Shown here piece by piece: positions 28,000-36,261 of a DNA stretch of 64,000 bases. The stretch is from JAKALX01 sp964508715 (GTDB lineage Bacteria > Chloroflexota > Dehalococcoidia > Tepidiformales > Tepidiformaceae). The stretch is taken from the NCBI GenBank assembly GCA_964508715.1, contig CAZDUX010000016.1:6582-70581 (forward strand), written 5' to 3'. The number at the start of each line of letters is the position of its first letter. Position 1 is the first letter of the stretch. Made by a program: the position numbers and the translations under genes. Under the pieces are notes generated by a model. It ran no database searches. It had not been told where the DNA came from and saw only the letters and a program-made list of their open reading frames with translations.

Positions 28000-30702
28000 T
28001 CACAGGGAGGCAAGGCGTTCGCGGAGGCCCGCCACACGCTGCGTGGTCTCCGCGAGCGTGCCCTCCATACCGGCGATAACGCTCGCGGGCGCTTTCGCAC
28101 GAAACGTCTCGTTTGCAAGTTGCTTCTGGAGCCGCTCCATGTGGGCGGCTGCTTCACCGAGTTCCTTTTCGAGACGTGCGCGCTCCTCGGCGGTGTCGAC
28201 CGCGGGGAGGGTAACCGCGATCTCTGTACCGGCGATGCGTCCGAAGCCGTACTCGGCTGCCGGGAGTTCGGCATCCGGGGCGGTGACGCGGGGTTCGACA
28301 CGGGAGGTGAAGGCCGTGGCGGCAGCGGTCGCTCCGAGCGCCCAGCCATAGCTGTCTGCGCGCAGGTAGACGACGGGCCGGGCACCCGCATCGAGCTTCT
28401 TTTCGGCGCGGATATTGCGGATAGTGCGATTGACCTCGATGACGTGAGCCATCGCATCTTCGGCAGCCTGGTCCTTCCAGTTGGCCCCGCTCTTCGGGTA
28501 CCAGGCCACGATGAGCTGGCTCACCATGTCGTCATCGATGTGCGTGCGCAGCGCCTGCCAGAGCTCCTCGGTGACGAACGGCATGAAGGGGTGAAGGAGG
28601 CGGAGGCCATGGTCGAGGACGTGGGTGAGGACGCGAAGCGGTAGCTCCTCGCCGGCGTTGAGACGGACCTTGGCCATCTCGATGTACCAGTCGCAGAACT
28701 CATTCCAGAGGAAGTCCTGGATGAGCTTGGCGGCCTCGGAGAGCTCGTACTGGCCGAGGAGGTGGTCGACGTCGCCTTCGAGCTGTTCGAGGCGGGAAAG
28801 GATCCAGCGGTCCTCGAGCGCGTAGGTCTGCTGGTCGGCGGCGTGCGGGCGTTTTACCTCGCGGTCGCCAACCTTCATCAGGACGAACCGGGCGGAGTTC
28901 CAGAGCTTGTTGGCGAAGTTGCGGGCGGAGGTAAGGCGCTCGTCGCTGTAGCGCTGGTCGGCACCCATCGCGGCACCCGTAAGCATGGCGAAGCGGAAGG
29001 CATCGGCACCATACGTGGAAGCTGAGACGAGGGGGTCGACGACGTTGCCGCGCGACTTGGTCATCTTGTCGCCATTCTGGTCGCGGATGAGGCCGTGGAA
29101 GAGGACGGTGCGGAAGGGGATCTCACCCTCGGGGCCGCGGTCGCGCATGTTGTAGAGCGCGAAGAGGATCATGCGGGCGCACCAGAAGAACATGATGTCG
29201 TACCCCATCTGCATATCCGTCGTGGGGTAGAAATAGCGAAGGTCTTCGGTGTCGGCGGGCCAGCCGAGGTCGGCGTGCGGGGCGAGGCCCGAGGAGAACC
29301 AGGTATCGAGGACATCCTCATCCTGGCGGACGGGCTTGCCACATTCAGCGCAGGCGTCCGGGTCATCGGCCTGGACCGTGAGGTGGCCATCTGCGCAATA
29401 CCAGACGGGAATCTGGTGGCCCCACCAGAGCTGACGGGAGATACACCAGTCGCGGATGTTATCGAGCCAGTTGAGGTACACCTTCTCGAAGCGCTGGGGA
29501 ACGATGGCGATGCGCCCTTCGCGAACAACGGCGGCGGCAGCACTGGCGAGCGAGCGCCCGGGTTCGTACTCCTTGTGGACATCGATCCACCACTGCTCGC
29601 TCGGCATGGGCTGAACGACGGTCTTGCAGCGGCTGCAATGGCCAACGCTATGGGTGTAGTCCTCGATGTGATCGAGGAATCCTTCGTCGTCGAGGTCGCG
29701 GAGGATCGCGGTGCGGGCGTCCTCGTCGGTCATGCCTGCGTAGGGGCCGGCTTCATCATTCATCCGGGCGGACTTGTCCATGGCCACGATAACCGGGAGG
29801 TCGTGGCGCTGGCCAATCTCCCAGTCGTTGGGATCGTGCCCGGGGGTGACCTTCACTGCCCCGGTGCCAAACTCGGGCTTGACGATTTCGTCGGCGACGA
29901 TGGGGATCTCGCGGCCAATGATCGGGAGGAGGAGCCCGCGGCCGATACGCTCTTCGTAGCGATCATCGGTGGGGTTCACGGCAACACCGGTGTCTGCAAC
30001 CATCGTCTCCGGCCGGGTCGTGGCGACCGTCACGTAGGCGGGGAGAGGCATGCCGCCTTCGCCGATGATCGGATACCGGACGTAGTAGAGCTTCGCCGGG
30101 GTCTCGATATAGTCGACTTCGAGGTCGGAGAGGGCGGTTTCACAGCGGGGGCACCAGTTGATCATGCGGAGGCCGCGATAAATGAGGCCGTCGCGGTAGA
30201 GGTTTACAAACGTGGTGCGGACCGCGCGGACAATCTGCGGGTCGAGCGTGAAAACATCGCGCGACCAGTCGGCGCTGGCGCCGAGCTTGCGGTGCTGGTC
30301 GGCGATCCGGCTACGGTACTTGCGCACCCACATCCAAACACGATTGACGAACTCTTCGCGCCCCAGGTCCTGGCGGGTAAGTCCCTCTTTGGCAAGCTCA
30401 CGCTCGATGACGTTCTGGGTAGCGATTCCGGCGTGGTCCTCGCCCGGCACCCAGAGGGTGGAGTCGCCCTGCATGCGGTGCCAGCGGACGAGCACATCGG
30501 TGATAGTGTCCTCGAGGCCATGACCGAGATGAAGTTCACCCGTGACGTTTGGGGGCGGCATGATGATCGAGTAGGGCTTACGGCCGGGGTCGATGCGAGG
30601 CTGGAAGTGGCCGGCCGATTCCCACATCTCGTAGATGCGGCTTTCTACGCTGGCCGGCTCGTAGGCTGGGGGTAGCGTCGAGCCGGGGGTCTGCGTAGTC
30701 AT
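28000..30702 (-). CDS. valS: Valyl-tRNA synthetase
   Basis: A class Ia synthetase that charges tRNA-Val and edits threonine. It is 900 residues, a normal length. The HIGH motif appears in PPPNVTGELHLGHGLE near residue 50 and KMSKS as KMTKSRGNVVDP. The CP1 editing domain (about 210-400) includes TTRPETMVADTGVAVNP. A zinc-type pair of CxxC motifs lies in CADGH...CAECGKP. The C-terminal coiled-coil arm (about 835-900, AEERARLEKELGEAAAH) is characteristic of ValRS. AGGA precedes ATG 30702. Confidence 0.97.
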   Translation of the reverse strand: MTTQTPGSTLPPAYEPASVESRIYEMWESAGHFQPRIDPGRKPYSIIMPPPNVTGELHLGHGLEDTITDVLVRWHRMQGDSTLWVPGEDHAGIATQNVIERELAKEGLTRQDLGREEFVNRVWMWVRKYRSRIADQHRKLGASADWSRDVFTLDPQIVRAVRTTFVNLYRDGLIYRGLRMINWCPRCETALSDLEVDYIETPAKLYYVRYPIIGEGGMPLPAYVTVATTRPETMVADTGVAVNPTDDRYEERIGRGLLLPIIGREIPIVADEIVKPEFGTGAVKVTPGHDPNDWEIGQRHDLPVIVAMDKSARMNDEAGPYAGMTDEDARTAILRDLDDEGFLDHIEDYTHSVGHCSRCKTVVQPMPSEQWWIDVHKEYEPGRSLASAAAAVVREGRIAIVPQRFEKVYLNWLDNIRDWCISRQLWWGHQIPVWYCADGHLTVQADDPDACAECGKPVRQDEDVLDTWFSSGLAPHADLGWPADTEDLRYFYPTTDMQMGYDIMFFWCARMILFALYNMRDRGPEGEIPFRTVLFHGLIRDQNGDKMTKSRGNVVDPLVSASTYGADAFRFAMLTGAAMGADQRYSDERLTSARNFANKLWNSARFVLMKVGDREVKRPHAADQQTYALEDRWILSRLEQLEGDVDHLLGQYELSEAAKLIQDFLWNEFCDWYIEMAKVRLNAGEELPLRVLTHVLDHGLRLLHPFMPFVTEELWQALRTHIDDDMVSQLIVAWYPKSGANWKDQAAEDAMAHVIEVNRTIRNIRAEKKLDAGARPVVYLRADSYGWALGATAAATAFTSRVEPRVTAPDAELPAAEYGFGRIAGTEIAVTLPAVDTAEERARLEKELGEAAAHMERLQKQLANETFRAKAPASVIAGMEGTLAETTQRVAGLRERLASL

Positions 30703-30809
30703 GGATCATTCCTGTGAGGTGGTGATTCGCGGGGGACCGCGAACTTCCAGTCTACCAAGGAAATGCGCTGTGGCTCAGGCACGTTGCCAGCGGCGGGTGT
30801 CGCCGGTGG

Positions 30810-31736
30810 TCAGCTGGCACGGAGCAGCGGTTGCCAGGGCCCGAACCCTGCAGGGCGGACTCGCGATGCCGCCGGTTCTCGGACGAGTGGCTCGACGCGC
30901 ATGGACGGCCCAGGGTGACGAAGGGCCAGGTCGATGCGCATCGCCCCATCGAGAAGCGAGACCGCGAGATGGGGCGCCAGGATGGCCATGGCATCGGCCG
31001 CCGAGTGCATGGGCTCGTGGGACGAGACTTGCAGGGTCGCGGTGTCACCGGCTGGCCCGGTAACCGTGAGCGAAAGGCCACGGAACGACTCATCACGACC
31101 AGCGAGGATGGTCTCGAGACGGACCAGCGTCCGGGCGATACGGGTGCGCCATTCAATGGCGGGCGCCGGCGCCGGGAGTTCGAGGCTCGCCACAATCTCA
31201 GCGGTCTTGCTGACGGCAAGGCGAGTGGGTTCAGAAGTGCCGATGGGCGCGATGACGGGAAGGCGCCGGGCAGTGCGTGCAGCCGCGAGCGCCTGCACGG
31301 CATCGCCCCCAACACCTGCGCGGACATCGAGACGAGTCCAGGAGCGGATGAGCGCCATGAGAGCCGTGGCAGCGGCCTGCTCGCCAGCAAATCGAGATTC
31401 CAGGCCACGAAGATCGACGAGCAAATGGTCGTGTCCGCCTATCACGACATTAGGTGTCGCACGAATCCGGAGAATGGAGGCTGCCTGTTCGAGTGCGTCG
31501 AGGCAATCGCCAGCGTTCGCCGGAATGACAGCGAGGTTTCGGCAGCAGCCACGGGCGGCACTGGCGAGCATCCCGCGCTCTATCCCCGCAGCCGAGGCTT
31601 CGGGTGAAGCCGCGGCGATGAGAGCGCCCTCACCTTCGCCACTCAGGACCGCGAACGGGCGGCCGGCAAGCTCGGGAGCGTGGCTCCGGGCGACCTGGAC
31701 CGGGAGGCGGGGAAAGGCGAGAGCGAGCAGGCGCAT
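30810..31736 (-). CDS. ImuB-like inactive Y-family DNA polymerase
   Basis: The start is ATG 31736, preceded by GGAGAAG; an upstream in-frame ATG lies inside the SOS box and is rejected. The 308-residue protein begins MRLLALAFPRLPVQVARSHAPELAGRPFAVL, the ImuB/DinP N-terminal pattern, but lacks the leading catalytic Asp of active Y-family enzymes. GIERGMLASAARGCC and VRAGVGGDAVQALAAARTA also fit palm/thumb segments. ImuB normally bridges DnaE2 and ImuA in the mutasome. It is shorter than typical ImuB (about 480-550), and neither imuA nor dnaE2 is adjacent. The promoter carries a LexA box. Confidence 0.75.
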   Translation of the reverse strand: MRLLALAFPRLPVQVARSHAPELAGRPFAVLSGEGEGALIAAASPEASAAGIERGMLASAARGCCRNLAVIPANAGDCLDALEQAASILRIRATPNVVIGGHDHLLVDLRGLESRFAGEQAAATALMALIRSWTRLDVRAGVGGDAVQALAAARTARRLPVIAPIGTSEPTRLAVSKTAEIVASLELPAPAPAIEWRTRIARTLVRLETILAGRDESFRGLSLTVTGPAGDTATLQVSSHEPMHSAADAMAILAPHLAVSLLDGAMRIDLALRHPGPSMRVEPLVREPAASRVRPAGFGPWQPLLRAS

Positions 31737-31763
31737 CGAGACTTCTCCAGTTGCGATATCGAG

Positions 31764-31791
31764 ATAATAGAACATTTGTTCTATTTGTCAA
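31764..31791 (-). promoter_or_regulatory. SOS promoter with LexA box of the imuB-like gene
   Basis: On the minus strand: -35 TTGACA (31791-31786), a 16-bp spacer, and -10 TATTAT (31769-31764). The spacer contains the perfect palindrome AATAGAAC-N4-GTTCTATT (31766-31785), matching the Gram-positive/Chloroflexota-type LexA core GAAC-N4-GTTC. A repressor bound there would cover the promoter. Confidence 0.8.
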
Positions 31792-31934
31792 CGGCGGTGA
31801 CTACGATTCCCCGCGACGAGCGAAATGCCACGAATGACGAGCCGAAACACCCCCGAGAGCGGCAGAGTGGTGACGCAGACAACCATGCCCGGCTTCACTG
31901 CGGCTTCGAATGCCGTTCGTTATCATCGGGCTCC

Positions 31935-34397
31935 ATGGCTGTAATCACGTGGCTCAACGATCTCGCCAGCGAGCCCATCGAGCAGGTTGGCGGCAAAGCA
32001 TCAAGCCTCGGCCGGCTGAAGGCTGCAGGCTTCAACGTCCCCGATGCGTTTGTCATCCCCACTGGCATCGCGCGGCAGCTGGCGGCGGACTGGGACAGCG
32101 ACGAAGCGGCCAGCGTTCTCGCAGCGTTTGCACAGCTCACCGCCGATGGCTCCGATGTCGCCGTACGGTCGTCGGCAGTGGACGAAGATAGCGAGGGTGC
32201 ATCGTTCGCGGGGCAACACGCAACGATCCTCGAGGTGCGCGGCGAGGACGCGTTCAGGAAGGCGGTGGGGGAGTGCCTCACATCCCTCCATTCGGAGGCG
32301 GCAGCGGCCTACCGGGAGAAGACCGGGAAGTCAGCGGATGAGGCACGGATGGCAATCGTCGTGCAACGAATGGTTCCCGCGGAAGTCGCCGGGGTTGCAT
32401 TCTCACTCGATCCACTGACGGGGGACACGAATCGGGTCGTCGTCGAGGCCGTCCGTGGGCTCGGCGAAGGGTTGGTGAGCGGCACCGTGGAGGCCGACCG
32501 GATGGTGCTCGATCGGGCGCGCCTCGCGGTCATCGAGTCGCACCGCGCCGGTGAGCCGGCGCTCACCGAAGCGATCGCGCAAGAAGCGGCGAAGGCGGCA
32601 CTGCGGGCAGAGCACGAGTACGGCCTGCCCCAGGACATCGAATTTGCGTTCGCCGAAGGAACGTTGTGGATGCTGCAATCGCGTCCGGTGACAACGCTGA
32701 CGCGGCCGGAGGCCGGCGGTGGCTGGGTCTCGGAGTTCGACACAGCGACCAGCGAGGCGGACCACTGGACGAGCGCGAACGTGCAGGAGATCCTGCCGGG
32801 GCTCGTAACACCGTTGACGATCACGGTGTTCATGGAGACGGTGCCGATCGGCTACACGCAGGACTATCAGCAGCTTCGGATGCTGGCCAAAGACGAGAAC
32901 ACGACCTTCATCGGGACGTTCTACAGCCGCGTGTTCCTGAATATCACCGCAACTCGAATGGTGGGCGACCGGGCGCTCGGCGGGAGCGGTGACGCCGTGG
33001 AGAAACGGTACCTTGGCGGCGACCCATCGGCTCCATCGACGATGACGCACTCGCGGAAAGTGTGGAAGCACCGGCTTCTGAGCGCAGTCCCGCTGGCACG
33101 CACGATGCTCACCCTCCAAAAACAGGCTGACCGGGTGGAGCGGGAAACAGGGGAGTGGGACCAGCGCATCCGGCGGATGGACCTTGCGAAGCTGACAAAC
33201 CCGGAGATTGAGCGCCAGCGGCGAGCGCTACAGTACTGGAGCGCTGTGTCATCCCGCGTGCACCTGCGCGTCACGGGTGTGGCGGGCTTCGGGTTCGAAA
33301 ACGTCCAGAAGTTCGTCCAGCCGATTCTTGGCTCAGAGACGGAGGGACGCCTGCCAACGCTCTTCACCGGGCTGGATAACGTGGTGAGCGCGGAGATCGG
33401 GCTCGACTTGTGGCGGCTCTCGCAGGTGGCGAAGAGGGAAGGAGTGGGCGGCCGGCTCCAGGAACCGGGGTTCGTTCCCACCGACCCGTCGCTGCCCACT
33501 GGCTGGCTCGAGGCATATGGCCAATTCATGGACCGCCACGGACACCGGGGGCTGAACGAGATGGAGGCCTCGGTAAAGACGTGGCGGTATGAGCCGAAGC
33601 CTGTCCTCGGTGTCGTCGCGAGTTACCTCGATCTCGACGAGGAACAGGCCCCACCGGCCACGTTTGCGCGCCAGAAGGCTGCGCGGCTGGCACTCGAGGC
33701 AGACCTCATCGACCGCGTGGGGTGGCTGAGGCGGCCCGTATTCAAGCTCACGCTGAAATATGCGCAGCAGTGGGTGGCACTGCGGGAGCGCACCAAGTCG
33801 ATGGTCGTGCGCGGAGCACGGCTCGGCGATCCGATCACGTTCGAGATCCAACGACGAATGCTGGAAGCGGGGGCGATCGACCAGTCTGACGACCTTTTCT
33901 TCCTCGCAAATGACGACCTGACGGCATTTCTGCTGGGGAAAACGGACCGGTTCCAGCCTGCCGTGCAGCGGCGGCGGCGTGAGTACGAACGCAACCGGCA
34001 CGTGGTACTGCCCGAACGGTTCCACGGGCGGCCCGTGCCGGAACAACCGGACCTGTCGCACCACTCCGGCGATATCCTGACGGGGACGCCGGTGAGTCCC
34101 GGTGTCGTGACCGGCCGGGCGCGGGTGATCTTCGACCCGGCAACCGATGGGCCGATGGAGCCCGGCGAGATCCTCGTGGCGCCGGTTACGGACGCGGGGT
34201 GGACGCCGCTCTTCGCCCTCGCCTCCGGGCTGGTGGTCGATATGGGGAGCGCGTTGAGTCACGGCAGCACCGTGGCCCGCGAATACGGGCTGCCGGCGGT
34301 GGTCAACGTCCGGCGGGGGACACGCAGCATTCGCACCGGCGATCTCATCACCGTCAACGGGACGACGGGGACGGTCACGATCACGAGCGGCGGATAG
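31935..34397 (+). CDS. PEP-synthase-like phosphotransferase, rifampin-phosphotransferase type
   Basis: ATG 31935 (MAVITWLNDLASEPIEQVGG) gives 820 residues. The N-terminal PPDK ATP-grasp domain (1-310) shows GGKASSLGRLKAAGFNVPDAF, AVRSSAVDEDSEGASFAGQ and LQSRPVTTL. A divergent middle domain (about 330-700) follows. The protein ends with the swivelling phosphohistidine domain (about 715-820), with His in SALSHGSTVAREYGLPAV. The PEP/pyruvate TIM barrel of true PEP synthase is absent. This ATP/middle/His order is that of rifampin phosphotransferase, which phosphorylates rifamycins; related enzymes have other or unknown acceptors, so the substrate is open. Confidence 0.75.
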   Translation: MAVITWLNDLASEPIEQVGGKASSLGRLKAAGFNVPDAFVIPTGIARQLAADWDSDEAASVLAAFAQLTADGSDVAVRSSAVDEDSEGASFAGQHATILEVRGEDAFRKAVGECLTSLHSEAAAAYREKTGKSADEARMAIVVQRMVPAEVAGVAFSLDPLTGDTNRVVVEAVRGLGEGLVSGTVEADRMVLDRARLAVIESHRAGEPALTEAIAQEAAKAALRAEHEYGLPQDIEFAFAEGTLWMLQSRPVTTLTRPEAGGGWVSEFDTATSEADHWTSANVQEILPGLVTPLTITVFMETVPIGYTQDYQQLRMLAKDENTTFIGTFYSRVFLNITATRMVGDRALGGSGDAVEKRYLGGDPSAPSTMTHSRKVWKHRLLSAVPLARTMLTLQKQADRVERETGEWDQRIRRMDLAKLTNPEIERQRRALQYWSAVSSRVHLRVTGVAGFGFENVQKFVQPILGSETEGRLPTLFTGLDNVVSAEIGLDLWRLSQVAKREGVGGRLQEPGFVPTDPSLPTGWLEAYGQFMDRHGHRGLNEMEASVKTWRYEPKPVLGVVASYLDLDEEQAPPATFARQKAARLALEADLIDRVGWLRRPVFKLTLKYAQQWVALRERTKSMVVRGARLGDPITFEIQRRMLEAGAIDQSDDLFFLANDDLTAFLLGKTDRFQPAVQRRRREYERNRHVVLPERFHGRPVPEQPDLSHHSGDILTGTPVSPGVVTGRARVIFDPATDGPMEPGEILVAPVTDAGWTPLFALASGLVVDMGSALSHGSTVAREYGLPAVVNVRRGTRSIRTGDLITVNGTTGTVTITSGG

Positions 34398-34427
34398 AGC
34401 CGCCGCTACCGGGCCGGCGGGCCGGCC
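34386..34427. terminator. Double hairpin at convergent junction
   Basis: Two stems lie between convergent genes: AGCGGCGG/CCGCCGCT with a 6-bp loop (34386-34407) and GGCCGGC/GCCGGCC with a 2-bp spacer (34412-34427). Neither has a T-run; together they could terminate both transcripts. Confidence 0.45.
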
Positions 34428-34927
34428 TACTGCACGCCGAGGAGTTCGACCTCGAAGATCAAGTCGCTGTTTGCGGGGATTGCCGGGCTCGGGCTCCGGC
34501 TGCCGTAGCCGAGATTCGCCGGAATGTAGAGGAGCCGCTTACCGCCAACCTTCATAGTCATGACACCCTCGTCCCAGCCCTTGATCACCTGGCCAACGCC
34601 AATGACGAACGTGAACGGTTGTCCACGGTCGAGGGAACTGTCGAACTTGGTGCCGTTGACGAGGGTACCGGTGTAGTGGACGGTGACGCGGCGGCCGGTT
34701 TCGGGCGAGGCGCCAGTGCCGACGACCTCATCTTCATACTTGAGGCCGCTGGCGGTAGTCGTAGGGTTCTTCAAGACAGGTGCTCCCTTGGAGGCGCTCT
34801 TCGTGGCGCTGGCCGCGACCGTTGCGCCGCTCCTGGTGGTCGTATTGTCGTCATCACCGCCGCATGCGCCGAGCAGGATGGCACTGATAGCAAGGGCGGC
34901 AGCGGGCAGGATGAGGAATCGGTTCAT
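34427..34927 (-). CDS. FKBP-type peptidyl-prolyl isomerase lipoprotein
   Basis: A 166-residue exported prolyl isomerase. The signal peptide ends in a lipobox (ISAILLGAC, Cys near residue 22) followed by GGDDDN, so it should be lipid-anchored outside the membrane. A Ser/Thr/Ala linker leads to one FKBP domain (about 58-166): VTVHYTGTLVNGTKFDSS, FVIGVGQVIKGWDEGV and LLYIPANLGYG. Active-site aromatics are kept (Tyr in VHYTG, Phe in FVIG, Trp in KGWDEG, Tyr in GYG). It likely helps fold secreted proteins. Confidence 0.93.
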   Translation of the reverse strand: MNRFLILPAAALAISAILLGACGGDDDNTTTRSGATVAASATKSASKGAPVLKNPTTTASGLKYEDEVVGTGASPETGRRVTVHYTGTLVNGTKFDSSLDRGQPFTFVIGVGQVIKGWDEGVMTMKVGGKRLLYIPANLGYGSRSPSPAIPANSDLIFEVELLGVQ

Positions 34928-34987
34928 ACAAGTAGGGTAGGGGCACCACGGACTATGTTCACCGGGCCGGGTTCGGCCTGCTTTCGG

Positions 34988-36151
34988 CTACCAGCCAGCG
35001 GCCAGCCGGCGGGCAGCTTCGGCCAGGGTTTCATCGGACTTCGAGAACGTGAAGCGAACGAGACGCTGGCCCTCGGCGCCACGGTAGAAGCTCGACCCGG
35101 GAACAGGCGCGACACCGGCCTTCTCGATCATGTGCATGGCGAACTCGGTATCGTCACCCTTGAAACTGAACTGCGTGAAATCGCCCATGATGTAATACGC
35201 GCCTTCGGGCGAATGGCAGGAGAAGCCGGACTCGCGGAGGGCGTTGAGGAGGAGGCTGCGCTTGCGGCCATACATGGTGCGAAGTTCGGGGTAATAGGTG
35301 TCGGCCTGTTCGATGGCGGCCGCGCCCGCCTCCTGCAGCGGTGCCGGGGCGCCCACCGTCAGGAAATCGTGGACCTTGCGGACAGCGTTCGTCAGCTCAG
35401 GGCGGGCGAGGACGTAGCCGAGGCGCCAGCCGGTCACACTGAAGGTCTTCGAGAGGCCGCTAATAGTGATGGTACGGTCGTACATGCCCGGTAGCGTCGC
35501 CATGGGCGTGTGCTCGTGGTCGTCGTAGAGGATGTGCTCGTAGATCTCGTCGGTGATGCAGAGCGTGTCGAACTCCTGGCAGAGGGCGGCTATCTGCTGG
35601 AGTTCGGCCCGGGTGAAGACCTTGCCGCTCGGGTTGTTCGGGGTGTTGACGATGATGGCCCGTGTCTTCGCGGTGAAGGCGCGGCGAAGCTCATCGGGAT
35701 CGAATCCGAACGCGGGCGCGTGGAGGGTAACGTAGACGAGCTTCGCGCCCGACATGGCGGCGTCGGGTACGTAGTTCTCATAAAACGGCTCGAAGACAAT
35801 CACCTCGTCCCCGGGCTCCACGGTGGCGAGGAGGACGGCCATCATCGCCTCGGTGGCACCACAGGTGACCGTGATCTCGCGGTCGGGGTCGAGATCGAGG
35901 CCATAGAAGCGCTTCGTCTTGTCGGCGATGGCGCGGCGGAGGCGGGGCGAGCCCCAGGTGATGGCGTACTGGTTGATGTCGGCGTTGATGGCGTCGACGG
36001 CAGCCTGCTTGATGAAGTCCGGAGCGGGGAAGTCGGGGTAGCCCTGGGCGAGGTTCATCGCGCCGTGGAGCATCGCGAGGCGGGTCATCTCGCGGATGAC
36101 CGATTCGTTGAAGACGGCGGTGCGCGCGGCAACACGGAGGCTGTTCGACAT
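34988..36151 (-). CDS. Class I/II PLP-dependent aminotransferase
   Basis: ATG 36151 (MSNSLRVAARTAVFNESVI) gives 387 residues; a start at 36196 is in frame but adds a non-conserved proline-rich tail. Fold type I features: LAQGYPDFPAPDFI, the cofactor-phosphate/ring region CGATEAMMAVLLA, NTPNNPSGKVF, the Asp/Tyr pair ITDEIYEHILYDD, the PLP lysine in SGLSKTFSVTGWRLGY, and the substrate Arg in LVRFTFSKS. It is closest in pattern to the aspartate aminotransferase/methionine or kynurenine aminotransferase branch; the donor is not determined. Confidence 0.9.
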   Translation of the reverse strand: MSNSLRVAARTAVFNESVIREMTRLAMLHGAMNLAQGYPDFPAPDFIKQAAVDAINADINQYAITWGSPRLRRAIADKTKRFYGLDLDPDREITVTCGATEAMMAVLLATVEPGDEVIVFEPFYENYVPDAAMSGAKLVYVTLHAPAFGFDPDELRRAFTAKTRAIIVNTPNNPSGKVFTRAELQQIAALCQEFDTLCITDEIYEHILYDDHEHTPMATLPGMYDRTITISGLSKTFSVTGWRLGYVLARPELTNAVRKVHDFLTVGAPAPLQEAGAAAIEQADTYYPELRTMYGRKRSLLLNALRESGFSCHSPEGAYYIMGDFTQFSFKGDDTEFAMHMIEKAGVAPVPGSSFYRGAEGQRLVRFTFSKSDETLAEAARRLAAGW

Positions 36152-36261
36152 GGCGAAATTGTCGGCCGGTGGGAGGGGATTGTCGAACGGGAGCAAAGCA
36201 GCAGCGGGCCATCACGGGGATGGGCGTGCATCGTACATCCCCGTGACGGCCGGTGTTGTGC

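Noticed and set aside
29095..30675. 526-codon plus-strand frame
   Set aside because: It is antisense to valS, with acidic low-information translation and no ribosome site of note.
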